A stretch of 64,000 nucleotides of DNA, taken from contig CM048850.1 in NCBI GenBank assembly GCA_026545225.1, forward strand, positions 4,712,001 through 4,776,000. The letters run 5' to 3'. The position numbers and the translations under genes were made by a program. This document shows, in pieces, positions 34,216 to 44,599 of this stretch; within the stretch, counting starts at the first letter, position 1, and each line of letters starts with the position of its first letter. The notes beneath the pieces are model-generated. The model made no database searches, was not told the origin of the DNA, and worked only from the letters and a program-made list of their open reading frames with translations. This DNA comes from Cornus controversa. Lineage: Eukaryota; Streptophyta; Magnoliopsida; Cornales; Cornaceae.

Positions 34216-35375
34216 CAAACCAAAATATTGCCCCAGAAGTATGACATTGGCGGAGTAGGTCAAGGTCGTGAGATGGTTGTGGGAGGCGTTCCAGGTCACA
34301 TGATCGGTTGAGAATCATGTTAGGATATCGGGTTGAGCCCGAGAGAGAGACAAGTGTGTGAACTTGCTTACATTATCGATTGTGAGGCATGTTATGTGTT
34401 AAACGCATTCTTATATATGCGTTGCTTGGGACAGAACATGATATATGTTGGATATCTATTGCTTTTGAGCATGTTATATGGTTTGAATGCATCTTTATTG
34501 CATTTGAGATGTGCTACTTGACGAGTAGGAGATGTGGTAGTTAATTTACATCGTTTATGTAAATGTGTTGATATATATGTTCTATATACATATTGATGCC
34601 TAAATGTTTACTGCTTTCAAGCATGTTGAAAATGATTTCTAAAATCATGTATAGTGGATTTTGTAGGTTCATATGTGCTAGAGTAGCCATATACATCATT
34701 GGTTCATGCATGCTAGGTAGAGCATGGTCTTAAATATGGTGATATATTTAAGTGCATGTATATTTTTGAGAATATGTGAGGATCGACCTGCTGTAGCGGT
34801 GATAGTATGGTTCTACTTACCTTGTTGGGCCTTAGAGCTCACCCCCTCCCAGGTTTTGCAGGTATTGCTGGTTTTGGAGTTAGTTAGGGGACTGACAGCA
34901 CCGGTTGCAGAGGTAGTAAGTAGATTCCTTAGAATCTAATGTATGTCCAGGATAGTGGATAGATAGATGCTTTACATTTGGATTAAATGTATAAAGCGGT
35001 TGTGTAGATTCAGTTCCTTCAGTTGTATTTTATTTATGTGATGTATGTAATTAATACGGACATTCAAGGACTGAGGCATGTATAATTATGATTGTATTAT
35101 GCATGTTGTAGAAATATTGGGGGGACACGGGCCCAGAAGTGTCCATTTTTATTGTTTAGATATAAATGCTGGGGGGACACGTGCCCAGAAGTGTCCATAT
35201 AAATTGTGAAGCAGGTATATCGTGCCAGGAGCTGATTATTTAGAATGGGTCATGCCCGATTTTCGTGAAAATAATAGGAAATTGAGGTGGCATGATCAGG
35301 TGATGGTTAGGTCGTGAGGGCGATCTCACAGGGTTCACACCTCGGTTTTCGGGCCTCGGGAATCTGGGCGTGACA

Positions 35376-36108
35376 TGGTTTGAGTCCTAGACAAGTCACC
35401 AAGATGGTAACTTTCTTTGTGGTGGATTGTCCAACCACGTATAATGTCATTCTGGGAAGGGCCACGTTGAATGCTATGAGAGCTGTGACCTCCACTTACC
35501 ACCTCCTCGTTCGGTTCCTCACGGAGCATGGTGTTGGGGAACTAAGAGGAGATCAGGTCACTGCCAGAGAATGTTATGCCACCTTCCTAAGAGAGAGGAA
35601 GATGATAAAAACCCTAAATATTGAGGGACAAGAGGTGGAGGAGAAAGAAGAGGTCCGTCATGCAGAGCCAATGGAAGAACTAATTGAAGTCAACTTGAAT
35701 GAACAAGGCACAAGGAAGAAGGTGAGCTTGGGATCGTCACTCTCACCCACCTCTCGAGAAGAGATGGTGCGGTTCCTCAGAATGAATGAGGATGTGTTCG
35801 CATTGTCCCACGAAGATATGCCTAGGATCGATCCAACCATTGCTGTACATCGACTAAATATCGACCCAACTGCCAAGCCAGTGAGACAAAAAAGGAGAAT
35901 CTTTGCCCCAGAAAGAAACGCGGCAATTTTCGAGGAGGTAGAGAAGTTATTGAAGGCCAATTTTGTGCGGGAAACCAATTACCCAGACTGGTTGGCAAAT
36001 GTAGTGCTGATTAAAAAATCTAACGGCAAGTGGCGCATGTGTGTCGACTTTACCGACCTAAACAAAGCCTGTCCGAAAGACAGCTTTCCCCTCCCCGGAT
36101 TGACATGA
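35376..36108 (+). pseudogene. O1 pol: end of protease and first part of reverse transcriptase
   Basis: After the duplicated TGGTT the protease resumes (TTYNVILGRATLNAMRAVTS), followed by a variable linker and the RT start: FAPERNAAIFEEVEKLLKA, NVVLIKKSNGKWRMCVDF and NKACPKDSFPLP. A one-base loss at about 36100 ends the frame (TGA at 36106). A second one-base loss near 36140 restores the frame used from 36146. Confidence 0.92.
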
Positions 36109-36145
36109 TCGTGGAAGGGATGGTAGGGTACGACAGCTCAGCTTC

Positions 36146-37153
36146 ATGGATGCCTACTCAGGATATAATCAAATTCTGATATGGCCATCAGACCAGGAAA
36201 GGACATCCTTCATAACAGAAAGGAGATTGTATTGCTACACGGTAATGCCATTCGGTCTAAAGAATGCCGGCGCAACCTATCAAATGCTGGTAAATAGAAT
36301 GTTCAAAGAGCAAATTGGTAGGAATATGGAAGTGTATGTTGATGATATGCTTGTCAAAAGTCAGGAGGCTGCCAACCACTTGGTTAATTTACAGGAAGCC
36401 TTTGATGTCCTCCGAAAGTACAGAATGAAGCTCAATCCAAGCAAGTGTGCATTTGAAGTGTCTTCCGAGAAGTTCTTGGGCTATCTAGTCAGCAAGAGGG
36501 GGATAGAAGCCAACCCACGGAAGGTGCAAGCCATCCTGGATACAAGATCGCCCAAGACTGTTAAAGAAGTCCAAAAGTTGACAGGTAAGGTTGCAGCGCT
36601 AAGCCGGTTGATTTCCCGCGCTATAAACAGGTGTTTCCCGTTCTTTGAAGTTGTCAAGCAGGCCTTTGAGTGGACTCCAGAATGTGAGCAGGCCTTAAAT
36701 GAGCTAAAACAGTACCTCAACTCGCCTTCACTTTTGTCATGCGCGCGCGTAGGAGAGGAGTTGTATTTGTACTTGGCTGTCTCCCTTGCAGCAGTCAGTT
36801 CTGCGCTAGTACGGGAAGAAGAAGGAGTGCAAAGGCCAATTTATTATACCAGTAGGGTTCTCCGGGGGGCTGAAGAAAGGTATCCCTCCATAGAAAAACT
36901 AGCATTGGCCTTGGTCATGATGGCCAGGAAACTCAGGCCATATTTCCAAGCGCACACCATTGTAGTGCTAATCGATCAACCGCTTCGGCAAGTCCTCTTC
37001 AATCCCGAAACCTCAGCGCGGCTTGTGAAGTGGTCTATAGAGCTAGGAGAATTTGACATCCGGTACAAGCCATGGACAGCAGTCAAAGGCCAAGTGCTGA
37101 CGGATTTTATAGCAGAATTTACATACCCCCGGGAAGATAAAAAGGTTCAGTAG
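36146..37153 (+). pseudogene. O1 reverse transcriptase (palm/thumb) and RNase H
   Basis: Begins MDAYSGYNQI. The catalytic box is EVYVDDMLVKS, preceded by MPFGLKNAGATYQMLVNRMF. The connection domain (VQKLTGKVAALSRLISRA) and an RNase H follow, with YYTSRVLRGAEERYPSIEKL and FNPETSARLVKWSIELGEFD. TAG at 37151-37153 interrupts the frame, which continues into the second RNase H. Confidence 0.93.
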
Positions 37154-37159
37154 GAAGAA

Positions 37160-37519
37160 GTGGAAGATACAGTCCACCAAAACAGGGAGGACCTAATGGA
37201 CCCTAGGTGCACGTGGCAATTATTTATCGATGGGTCATCGAATGCACAAGCCAGCGGTGCAAGGATACTAATTAGATCTCCAGTTGGAGAAACATTCAAG
37301 TACGCCCTACAATTTGGATTCAAGGCAACAAACAATGAAACTGAATATGAAGCTTTGATTGCAGGGTTGAAACTAGCTGATACCCTCAAGGTTAGACAAC
37401 TGAAAGCTTATACCGACTCCCAATTAATTGCTCGGCAGGTCAGTGCAGAATACGAGGCAAATGGAGCAAGGATGAAATCTTACTTGCAAAAACTACAAGA
37501 ACTGGTTACCCATTTCTAG
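37160..37519 (+). pseudogene. O1 second (archaeal-type) RNase H
   Basis: WQLFIDGSSN, NNETEYEALIAGLKLAD and KAYTDSQLIARQVSAEY show the Asp-Glu-Asp pattern of a type I RNase H of the group acquired by Tat-lineage elements. It lies in the same frame as RT, after a stop at 37151 and before TAG 37517-37519. The presence of two RNase H domains in one pol is diagnostic of this clade. Confidence 0.9.
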
Positions 37520-37579
37520 AAGTGTTCAATCACGCGGATCCCCTGCAGTGAAAACTCCAATGCCGATGCTCTCGGTCGA

Positions 37580-38932
37580 TTGGCTACGGCACAAGAGGCC
37601 GCCCAAGGGGGGGTGTTTGTAGAGCGCATGGACCACCCGAGTATGACAGAAGCAACATCATGTGAAGTAAACCAAGTCACACAGGGCATGGAATGGGCGG
37701 ACCCGATAGTTAAATACATAAGCAATGGTGAATTGCCGCCAGATAAAGCAGAAACGCACAGAACGAGGGTCAGGGCATCCAGGTACACCCTGATCGACGG
37801 AATCCTCTACAAAAAGGGAGTCTCCTTACCATACCTACGATGCGTGTAAACAGAAGAAGCGCAGAATGTCATGAGGGAAATTCACGAAGGGGAATGTGGA
37901 AACCATACGGGAGGCAGGTCCTTGGCTCACAAGGCCATTAGGCAGGGATACTACTGGCCTTCTATGCAACAGGACACAATGAACTTTGTCAAGAGGTGCG
38001 AAAAGTGCCAACGCTTCGCTAACATCCCGAGACAGCCTCTGGAAGAGCTGACACCAATAATGGCCCTGTGGCTTTTTGCCCAATGGGGAATGGATTTTGT
38101 TGGCCCTCTACCCATGGGAAAGGGGCAGACAAAATTCACAATTGTAGCGGTTGACTACTTCACCAAATAGGTGGAGGCCGAGCCCGTAGCTACAATAGGG
38201 GAAAGGAATGTCATCAGTTTCGTGTGGAAATCAATCACATGTAGGTTTGGTGTTCCTAAAGTCATAATTATGGATAACGCAAAGCAGTTTGAAAGCCGAC
38301 GGTTCCAAGATTTTTGCACAGAGCATGGCATAAATTATCGGTACTCCTCACCAGGCCACCCACAGGCCAATGGGCAGGCTGAAGTAGCCAACAGAACCAT
38401 ATTTAAAATGATTAAAAAATGCCTGGATGACTCCAAAGGAGCATGGCCAGAGTTGCTGCCGAGCATTTTATGGGCCTACAGAACCACAATCAGAGTCCCC
38501 ACAGGAGAGATGCCCTACTTCTTAGCTTTCAGAAGCAAGGCAGTTCTGCCTGTCGAAATGGGGACGGTGGTAAGCCATCGTGCCAAGCATTATGATCCAG
38601 TTCACAATGAGAAGGAACTAAGGGCCAGTGTCGACTTCATCGACGAGAGAAGGGACCAAGTGTAGGTACGACTGGCCGTATATCAATAGGCCATGTCCCG
38701 GTATTACAACACCAGAGTCAAGCATAGGAGTTTTCAGCTTGGTGATCTAGTCTTGCGAGAAGTTACTCAAGCCACCAAACCTCACGGTACTGGAAAGCTG
38801 GCCCCTAATTGGGAGGGCCCGTATAAAGTGATTAGGACTCAAAGGTGAGGCACTTACTGGCTGAAAACATTAGAAGGAAGGCAGTTGGCCTATCATTGGA
38901 ATGCCAAGCATTTAAGGAAGTTCTATCAGTAA
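37580..38932 (+). pseudogene. O1 integrase
   Basis: Same frame as RT. The linker is followed by the zinc-binding domain, HTGGRSLAHKAIRQGYYW and CEKCQRF. The catalytic core has GMDFVGPLPMGKGQTKF (first Asp), PKVIIMDNAKQFES (second Asp) and GQAEVANRTIFKMIKK (Glu), so all three acidic residues are present. The C-terminus reads FQLGDLVLREVTQATKPHGT and NWEGPYKVIRTQR, ending near 38932. Stops at 37847 (TAA), 38168 (TAG) and 38663 (TAG), and more after that, break it without frameshift. No chromodomain follows. Confidence 0.92.
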
Positions 38933-39525
38933 GGTTTTTCCTTGACTTGTTAATTTTTTGTCCCATCCTCTTTAGGTTTTAGCTTGCATTCGCTTTTAGT
39001 AAGTATTATTGTAAAGGTTGGCTATGTTGCAGGACCTTAAGTATCATTTTAGAGGTTGGTGTTAATGCCCAAGACCTCAGGATAAGATTCCTATCCAGTT
39101 CCAGTTTGTCTTTTGTAAGTTTTTATTATGAAATAAAAGGTGTTATTCCCTAAAACGTGTTGTTGCAAAACCCTACGGGGACACACCTCTATGGAGGGAT
39201 TTTGAAGAAAAAGGTGGGATTCATAAACCTCGAAAAAAGATATTCCCTGCGGGGACAAAACCCTACGGGGACACACCTCCACGGAGGGCCTTTTAAAGCA
39301 GAATGAATCAAAACTTCAAAAATGTAAAAGTTACCTTTACACAACGACCCATGTTCAATAAAGAAAGAGAGAAGAAGAAATATACGATCCTTCATTGATT
39401 AACAACGGAAAAAATACATGGGCCCTTTACAAAGGAGGAACATTACATAGGTACCAAAAGAAAAAAACTCCAGCTCAGGGGTCAGGATCTCCAAGTTGCA
39501 GACCAGAGAAGTTCATATCAGGCCA
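38933..39525 (+). other. O1 post-pol spacer with a 90-bp direct repeat
   Basis: No sense ORF. AAACCCTACGGGGACACACC followed by TC.A.GGAGGG occurs at 39170 and 39260, one 90-bp period apart. The region then runs into the 3' end of the antisense gene. Confidence 0.75.
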
Positions 39526-41453
39526 TTAATCCTGCGCCACTTCGCGAAAATACTCAAACCCATCAATATATAACTGGTTGAGGGCCCTGTCCAAATCAGG
39601 CGAATCCTTGAAATGCTCGACAGCCAGTTCTTTAATTCTAGGCAGGCCGGCATTCCACCAAGCAATCTCCTCCCGTTCATGGCTAAGCTGAGAGTTGAGG
39701 GTATTTATTTCCTCACCATGAGAAGCGCGAAGGGCCTCAAGTTGTGAGTTAAAGGTGGTACGTTCACTAGCAAAGGAGGCACGTTCCTTGGCAAAGGCTA
39801 TTTTCTGCTTCCCCAGCTCCTCCTCTGCACATAAGAGACGGTTGGAGAGACCATAGGCAATCGTCAGGCCCTATTAAACACACAAGGAAAACACACGGCT
39901 AAGAGAAAAGAAATATTAGAATTTCACTCAAGCAGGATAAGGAGGCTAGGGGCACACCTGAGCCATACTGGCCAACAAATATCCGGTGGAGGAAACAGAA
40001 TCGATAGCGTCCACCTTTTCCAGATTGCGTGGGTGAACAAACTCCCCAGCCCTTTTTATAGCAATGTATGTGTTAGACAGCAACGATCCAGTATGGCTGG
40101 TCACCGGGGTTAATAGCCCGGTGTGGCTAGTAGCCGGAGAGAGGGATACATGCGAGCTGCCTCCACCAAAGAGTTGAGTCGCTGGCACCCCAAAGGCGCT
40201 TGGGTCCGCTAGGCTACCACCCGCGAATAGAGGAGTATGAGGTATCCCAAAGGGACTAGGGCCAGGGGTTGGAGTACTCATAGTGGTAGGGAGGGGAGAA
40301 TTCCCAATAGAGGGAGGAGAAGATAAGCCCCCACCTGTAGGTACACCGGTGCTCCTGATAACCACAAGTTGACGTCGTCTCTTTTGAGCAGGGGACGAGG
40401 ATCCCGCGACACCTTTTCCTTTCGCCAACATGAGAATGTCTCGATCAGGCCTTCTCTGAGATCCTGTACGAGTTTACGGTAAACTTATATTTCTCAACTC
40501 CAGGAAGAAAAGGGAATGGAGAATAAGAAGTATAAAAGTATACCTCGCATGTCTCCAATCATGCGAGGAGGATAACCCAGTGTACTCAATCCCGCGTCGG
40601 AGGTCAAGGCCACCGCATCCCGAGATCATAAATTATGTCTAGCCTGTCTTCCTCTTCTTGACTCACATTGGGCTCTACTCTAACCGCTGGTTTATTAAAA
40701 TACATAAATTTTTGTAAGCATACGTAAAGAAGGTGAAAGTAGCCTAAAAGAAGGAAAGAATAGAAAAAGCTCACCACTTACGACCCCATCAGTCCAAGTG
40801 TGGGGAATGCACTGAGGGGGAAGCTCCCAGTCTCCTGAGACGAAAAAGAATCATTCCTTCTAGTTTTTTATCCGCTGACTGTTGTCAAGAACCACCAGTC
40901 CTTTGGTAAGACTCCCTGCCTTGCGAGACCGGCCTTGAATATGACGCCAGTCCTTGCTTTTTAAAAGAGTATAACAAGAAAGGAACTTATTAATAGTTGG
41001 TTGAGGGGTGAGCTTGCTAGACCTCCAAAGGACCAAGGTGGCCATGATAATACGCCAAGAGTTAGGCGTAAGTTGAGAAAGATAGAGGTTGATATACCAG
41101 AGCAGCTCTTTTGCAAAGTCCGGGATTGGAAAGAGTAGGCCCGAAAGAAAGTGGCCTTCACAGAAGCACGTTTCTTTGGGACAAATGGAGAAAGCCCTCT
41201 CCGCGGGCAAAGAAGCTCTAGCCACAACCCCATCAGGAAAAGAAAATAAAGTTGCCAGCTCTTCCACCTCGGCATTGGTCATGGTAGAGCTGATATCCTG
41301 GCATTCGTTATAGTCTGCCATTGTAGAATAAAAAAAATCGAATACTTGGACAAGGGGAGAACCGGGGGCAAAGAGCTCTGGGCTGGGCTTGTCGAAGCTA
41401 TGATCGACGATATATAGACAACGAGAAAGAGAAAGTAGAATAGTGTAGGGCAT
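39526..41453 (-). pseudogene. O1 antisense gene (Tat antisense ORF), apparently multi-exon
   Basis: Read leftwards. Exon 1 runs from ATG 41321 (MADYNECQD; an in-frame ATG also lies at 41453) to about 40782. It carries GLLFPIPDFAKELLW and SQLTPNSWRIIMATLVLW, the signature of the Pfam family called putative gypsy-type transposon/Transposase_28. It has stops at 40860 and just after, then FFFVSGDWELPPQCIPHTW. Candidate exon 2 is 40686-40544 (one frameshift). Exon 3 is 40463-39958 (DRDILMLAKGKGVAGSSS, Pro/Gly-rich). Exon 4 is 39870-39526 (SNRLLCAEEELGKQKIAF, coiled coil, to TAA). The junctions have GT...AG ends: GTAAGT at 40781, GTATAC at 40543, and a clean in-phase 87-bp intron at 39957-39871. 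Tat elements are known to carry antisense ORFs here; the function is unknown. Confidence 0.75.
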
Positions 41454-41534
41454 GGACTAGTGAAACAAATTATAAATGGGGAGAGACCTAGTAATAAGAT
41501 GTGTTGGAGTGAAGGGTAAATAAAGGTGGGATTA

Positions 41535-41543
41535 CTTATATAG
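41535..41543 (-). promoter_or_regulatory. Candidate TATA box of the antisense gene
   Basis: CTATATAAG on the minus strand, 214 bp upstream of ATG 41321, inside O1 and pointing away from the 3' LTR. Its match to the plant TATA consensus is strong; its use is inferred. Confidence 0.5.
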
Positions 41544-41639
41544 GCAAAGGAAGCCAACCGTTGTAAACCCTCCAATGGCTCTCTCCCAACGGTACTTAAG
41601 CAACGTTTAGAAGGCACTTTTGTAACGTTCACAAGCCAA

Positions 41640-41950
41640 GTGGTCACAAGGAAAGCCAGCACAGAGCTTGGACGAGCGTGGCCAAATCGTCGGGCGTGGA
41701 CGGGCCCACCTAACCGAAGCCAAAGCAGAGCCGGGCGCGGCTGGAAGGTAACTTGGCCAGGCGCAGCCGGGCCAGCTTGGCAGGGCGCGACCGGGCGTTG
41801 CCTGGCCGGGCTTGCCTAGCGCGTGCCACACTAGGGAAAAAGAAAAAAGAAAAAGAAAAAAAGAAAAAAAGGAAAGGCAAAGGAAAAGAAAATAAAAAGA
41901 AAAAGAAAAAAAAGGAAAGGAAAAGGAAAAGAAAAGAAAAGGAAAAAAAG
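41640..41950. repeat. GC-rich degenerate repeat followed by A/G-rich low complexity
   Basis: 41680-41825 contains GGGCGCGGCTGG, GGCGCAGCCGGG and GGGCGCGACCGG variants, GC-rich unlike the AT-rich surroundings. 41833-41950 is nearly pure A/G (AAAAGAAAAAGAAAAAAAGG type). Confidence 0.85.
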
Positions 41951-42025
41951 TATTTATCTATATGACAAGATGAAGCCCAGTAAGCTATCCAAAGTGTTCA
42001 TAAGGCCCAACAATTGACCCTTATA

Positions 42026-42385
42026 AACAGGGGGCAACCGATAGAGTGTTTGACTAGAATTTTGAAACATGCAATGATGGTTGAATTCAAGGTAACATGG
42101 ATAGGAGGTCTATTGCAATTTGGACTTTTCCATCTCTAAAGAGCCAGTCTCCTACTATGATACAGTCTCATTTGACCATTATAAATATAGTGACGGTTCG
42201 TATACCAGGTATACAACTAATACGCCCTTAGTCCCTTTACATCTTTGAGTGCCCTTTCAATTTCTGACTTGATCGTCGGAGCATAGTCGGCCAGTATCGC
42301 GCCGGTGCCCTTTCGATCACCCTTTTCTTGTCCTTTTTTACTGGTTGGCGTTTGACCAGTTCGAGGTGAATTTATTGCTTCATCA
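42026..42385 (+). repeat. O1 polypurine tract and 3' LTR
   Basis: AAACAGGGGGCAA (42026-42038) precedes the LTR, which starts CGATAGAGTG (TG mutated to CG) at 42039 and ends TTGCTTCATCA at 42385. It is followed by the GTAAT duplication. Confidence 0.9.
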
Positions 42386-42390
42386 GTAAT

Positions 42391-44023
42391 ATTGGTAAAA
42401 TGATTCTAATAAATCAAGAAAATTACTTACACTTACAAATATGGTGAACTAAAATATTCAAAAAATACGAACCATAGCTTGGAGGCGCGTAAATGCTTCT
42501 TGAAGATAGTTGAAGCCTTCCACAAGGTGTAAGAGATCATGGCAGCTCTATCTCCGGGATTCAACCAAATCTGGACTCAATCCAACCACAGTGTATTTAC
42601 ACGATATACTATCAAGTGCAACACTTAATCTCTTTTCAGAATTTCCAAATATGAAAAATATAAGGGAAAACTTCTTAAACTTTAAGTTAAGATTGAACTT
42701 GACCCATCCTAAATTAAGGAGAGTGTGATCCTTATAGAGACCTCTCAAGATAAGTTTTATAAATGTGTACAATCTCCAAATACATAAATTAAGAAGATTC
42801 ATGTTCCAAAGCAATGAATTTGCATAAATTCCTTCATGTATCACACTAATCAAAATGTATTTCATAAATGTGTGTTATTTTCAAAGTTCATAAATTAATA
42901 AGATACATATTCCAAATTAATGAACTTGATTAAATTCATGTATAGTTCACAATAATCAATAAACTTGATTTTACATGAATAAAGTTAAATAAATTCATCC
43001 TAAAAGAAAGTAAATTCATTGAAAATACCAAAAGTCAAATGTAAAAACATATGAAAATGTATTTATTTAAGATACATTCATATATGTAGATAATATGACC
43101 TTACTTTGATATTAGAAAAGTTAATTCATATATTTTAATAAAATTTAGTGAAAATAATTTTGAAACATATTTCAATAATCCCCCACTTGTTTCAAAATAT
43201 AATTTGAAAATAAAATCTCATTAATTGGGCATTCAAGAAAGTCACATGCATAAATAAAGGTATCTTGGGGACTTGATCATTTACTTAGTGCAAACAAATC
43301 AAAGTTTGCCTGAGAACGTTAGTGGACGAAACCTTGAACTAACAAACTCATATGGACAAACCGGACTTGTCACACACATTTCTTTCAGAGATTGTTGTGC
43401 ATCTGGCTCAACACTTTAAAGTATGTGCCTCATCCCATTTTCTCATTTAGAGCTTTAGAGATTGCCTGAAAAGTCTAATAGAAAGTGACCAGCTTTCACT
43501 CTCAACTAGGTGAATCTATCAAGAGTGTCTTGTAGTCACCCCGACAAAAAATGTCCATAGATTCCTTAAGAGATAACAGTTCATCCTCCCATTATTAGAA
43601 CACTTTGCACTATTTACACCATAGGAAGGAACTCTCAAATCTCATAATGTAGTGCACCAACAACAACTGTCAACTTGGTTTGTTTTTTCCATTGAACCTA
43701 AGAAACTCATCTTGGGTATCCCCAATTACAGTTTAGTTTCAGGCAAAGTCACATTCCCTTCGATGTATTTAAAATCAGTTTTCATCCAATAAATACTTTG
43801 GCAATGGGTCTACCAAAATTTTAAATTATTTTATAGCCTTAATACCTTAAAAAATTAGACCCCACAAATGATGATCTTCCAAATGAATTTCTTTGAGTTC
43901 ATCATTCTCGATGTATACATATAGTAACACGGCCTTATTATCTTAATAAATTGAATGATATTCTTGTTAGCTCACATTGGTACGTCTAGTAATATCAAAA
44001 TGACTTATTCGTCCCTACTCCAT
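42391..44023 (-). other. Possible decayed copia-type 3' end, minus strand
   Basis: An AT-rich region with no usable ORF. The minus strand shows a purine tract, AACAAGTGGGGGATTATTG, at about 43177-43195, which looks like a polypurine tract next to an LTR. To its left, 42440-43180 would be the LTR; to its right, a long untranslated tail. No RT or integrase motif survives, so the class is a guess. The first bases continue the target DNA left of O1. Confidence 0.3.
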
Positions 44024-44599
44024 TGTCACGCCCCAACTCCTCATACCTAGGACGGTATAGGGACTCAAGGGTGAGAAAATTACACGTCAACCCATTCATC
44101 ATTGATCACGCACTAATACGATGTTGTCACGCTCCGAATTCCTATACCCAAATTGATATAGGGAATGGGGGTGAACAATCCCAACGTTATCTCACATCAT
44201 CACTCCTAATTTCTAAACCATATTTACACTCCTATACAACCCTATCATGCTTGCATTTCTACTACTGGGGCCTTCACGGGACAACCAGCCAAAGCCAACA
44301 ACTCAACCCAACTCAATCAGCACTTCAAGTACTTCGATTAATCGAAGGTAGAGCTTCAATTAATCACACTTCTTGCGAAACTTCTATCGAAACACATGGG
44401 TTTTTGACCCGTAAATGTTGTTAGGTCTCCAATTAATCAAAAATTAGGGTTCGATTAATCGAAATCCTAGTTTTAATTGATCACAACCCCATCTGTAGGA
44501 GTTCTCATTCCCTTGTCATTCCAACTTCAAACACCAATTTAAGTACATCAAATCCTTCTATAACATAACATACATCTATACAAGTTTATACATAACCAC
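44024..44599 (-). repeat. T3 3' LTR, part left of S
   Basis: Starts TGTCACGCCCC at 44024. A second start, TGTCACGCTCCG, occurs at 44125, preceded by CTAATACGATGT, a decayed primer-site edge (compare CTCTGATACCATGT in T4), so the LTR end is tandemly duplicated (101-bp period). It ends with ACCAC, the S target duplication. A palindrome cluster lies at 44333-44486. Confidence 0.75.
44333..44486. repeat. Variable-core palindrome cluster in T3 LTR
   Basis: CTTCGATTAATCGAAG (44332-44347) is a perfect 16-bp palindrome. Relatives start at 44355, 44428, 44450 (TTCGATTAATCGAA, perfect) and 44472. Adjacent intervals are 22, 73, 22 and 22 bp. The 44355, 44428 and 44472 copies have decayed arms. Confidence 0.85.

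Larger units (their letters stand above)
31171..35375 (+). mobile_element. X: 4.2-kb Tekay-type solo LTR inserted in O1 protease
   Basis: Starts TGTAAGGACCGGAATAAT and ends CTGGGCGTGACA, with TGGTT duplicated at 31166-31170 and 35376-35380. Removing it restores the O1 protease frame. There is no primer site, polypurine tract or second LTR, so it is a solo LTR left by recombination. The terminal motifs mirror the T1 LTR (TGTAGAGA...GACGTGACA), and a GAGCCCGAGAGAGAGAC stretch near 34338 matches T1. Contents: TA microsatellites (31262-31370, 31436-31450, 33006-33029), a purine-rich run (31480-31600), a GC-rich block (31600-32250), and a tandem array (33935-34215). Chance ORFs in the GC-rich block have no recognisable domain. 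Confidence 0.92.
28751..42385 (+). mobile_element. O1: Tat-lineage Ty3/gypsy element with antisense gene, interrupted by a solo LTR
   Basis: Short LTRs (28751-29094, 344 bp; 42039-42385, 347 bp) and a 5-bp duplication GTAAT on both sides (28746-28750, 42386-42390). The gene order is gag, protease (DNGSSADIL), RT (YVDD), RNase H, a second RNase H of archaeal type, integrase, then an antisense gene, then the 3' LTR. The second RNase H and the antisense ORF mark the Tat clade (Retand, Ogre, Grande relatives). By hand count the LTRs differ at about 27 of 344 positions (~8%) plus a small gap, so O1 is older than E1 and E2. Solo LTR X (31171-35375) splits the protease. Without X the element is about 9.4 kb. 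Confidence 0.93.

Noticed and set aside
41753..41965. Lys-rich ORF near the O1 3' LTR
   Set aside because: Translation of A/G-rich low-complexity sequence.
42391..44023. A host gene or firm copia element
   Set aside because: No exon structure or RT/integrase motif survives; only a possible polypurine tract, so it is listed at low confidence.
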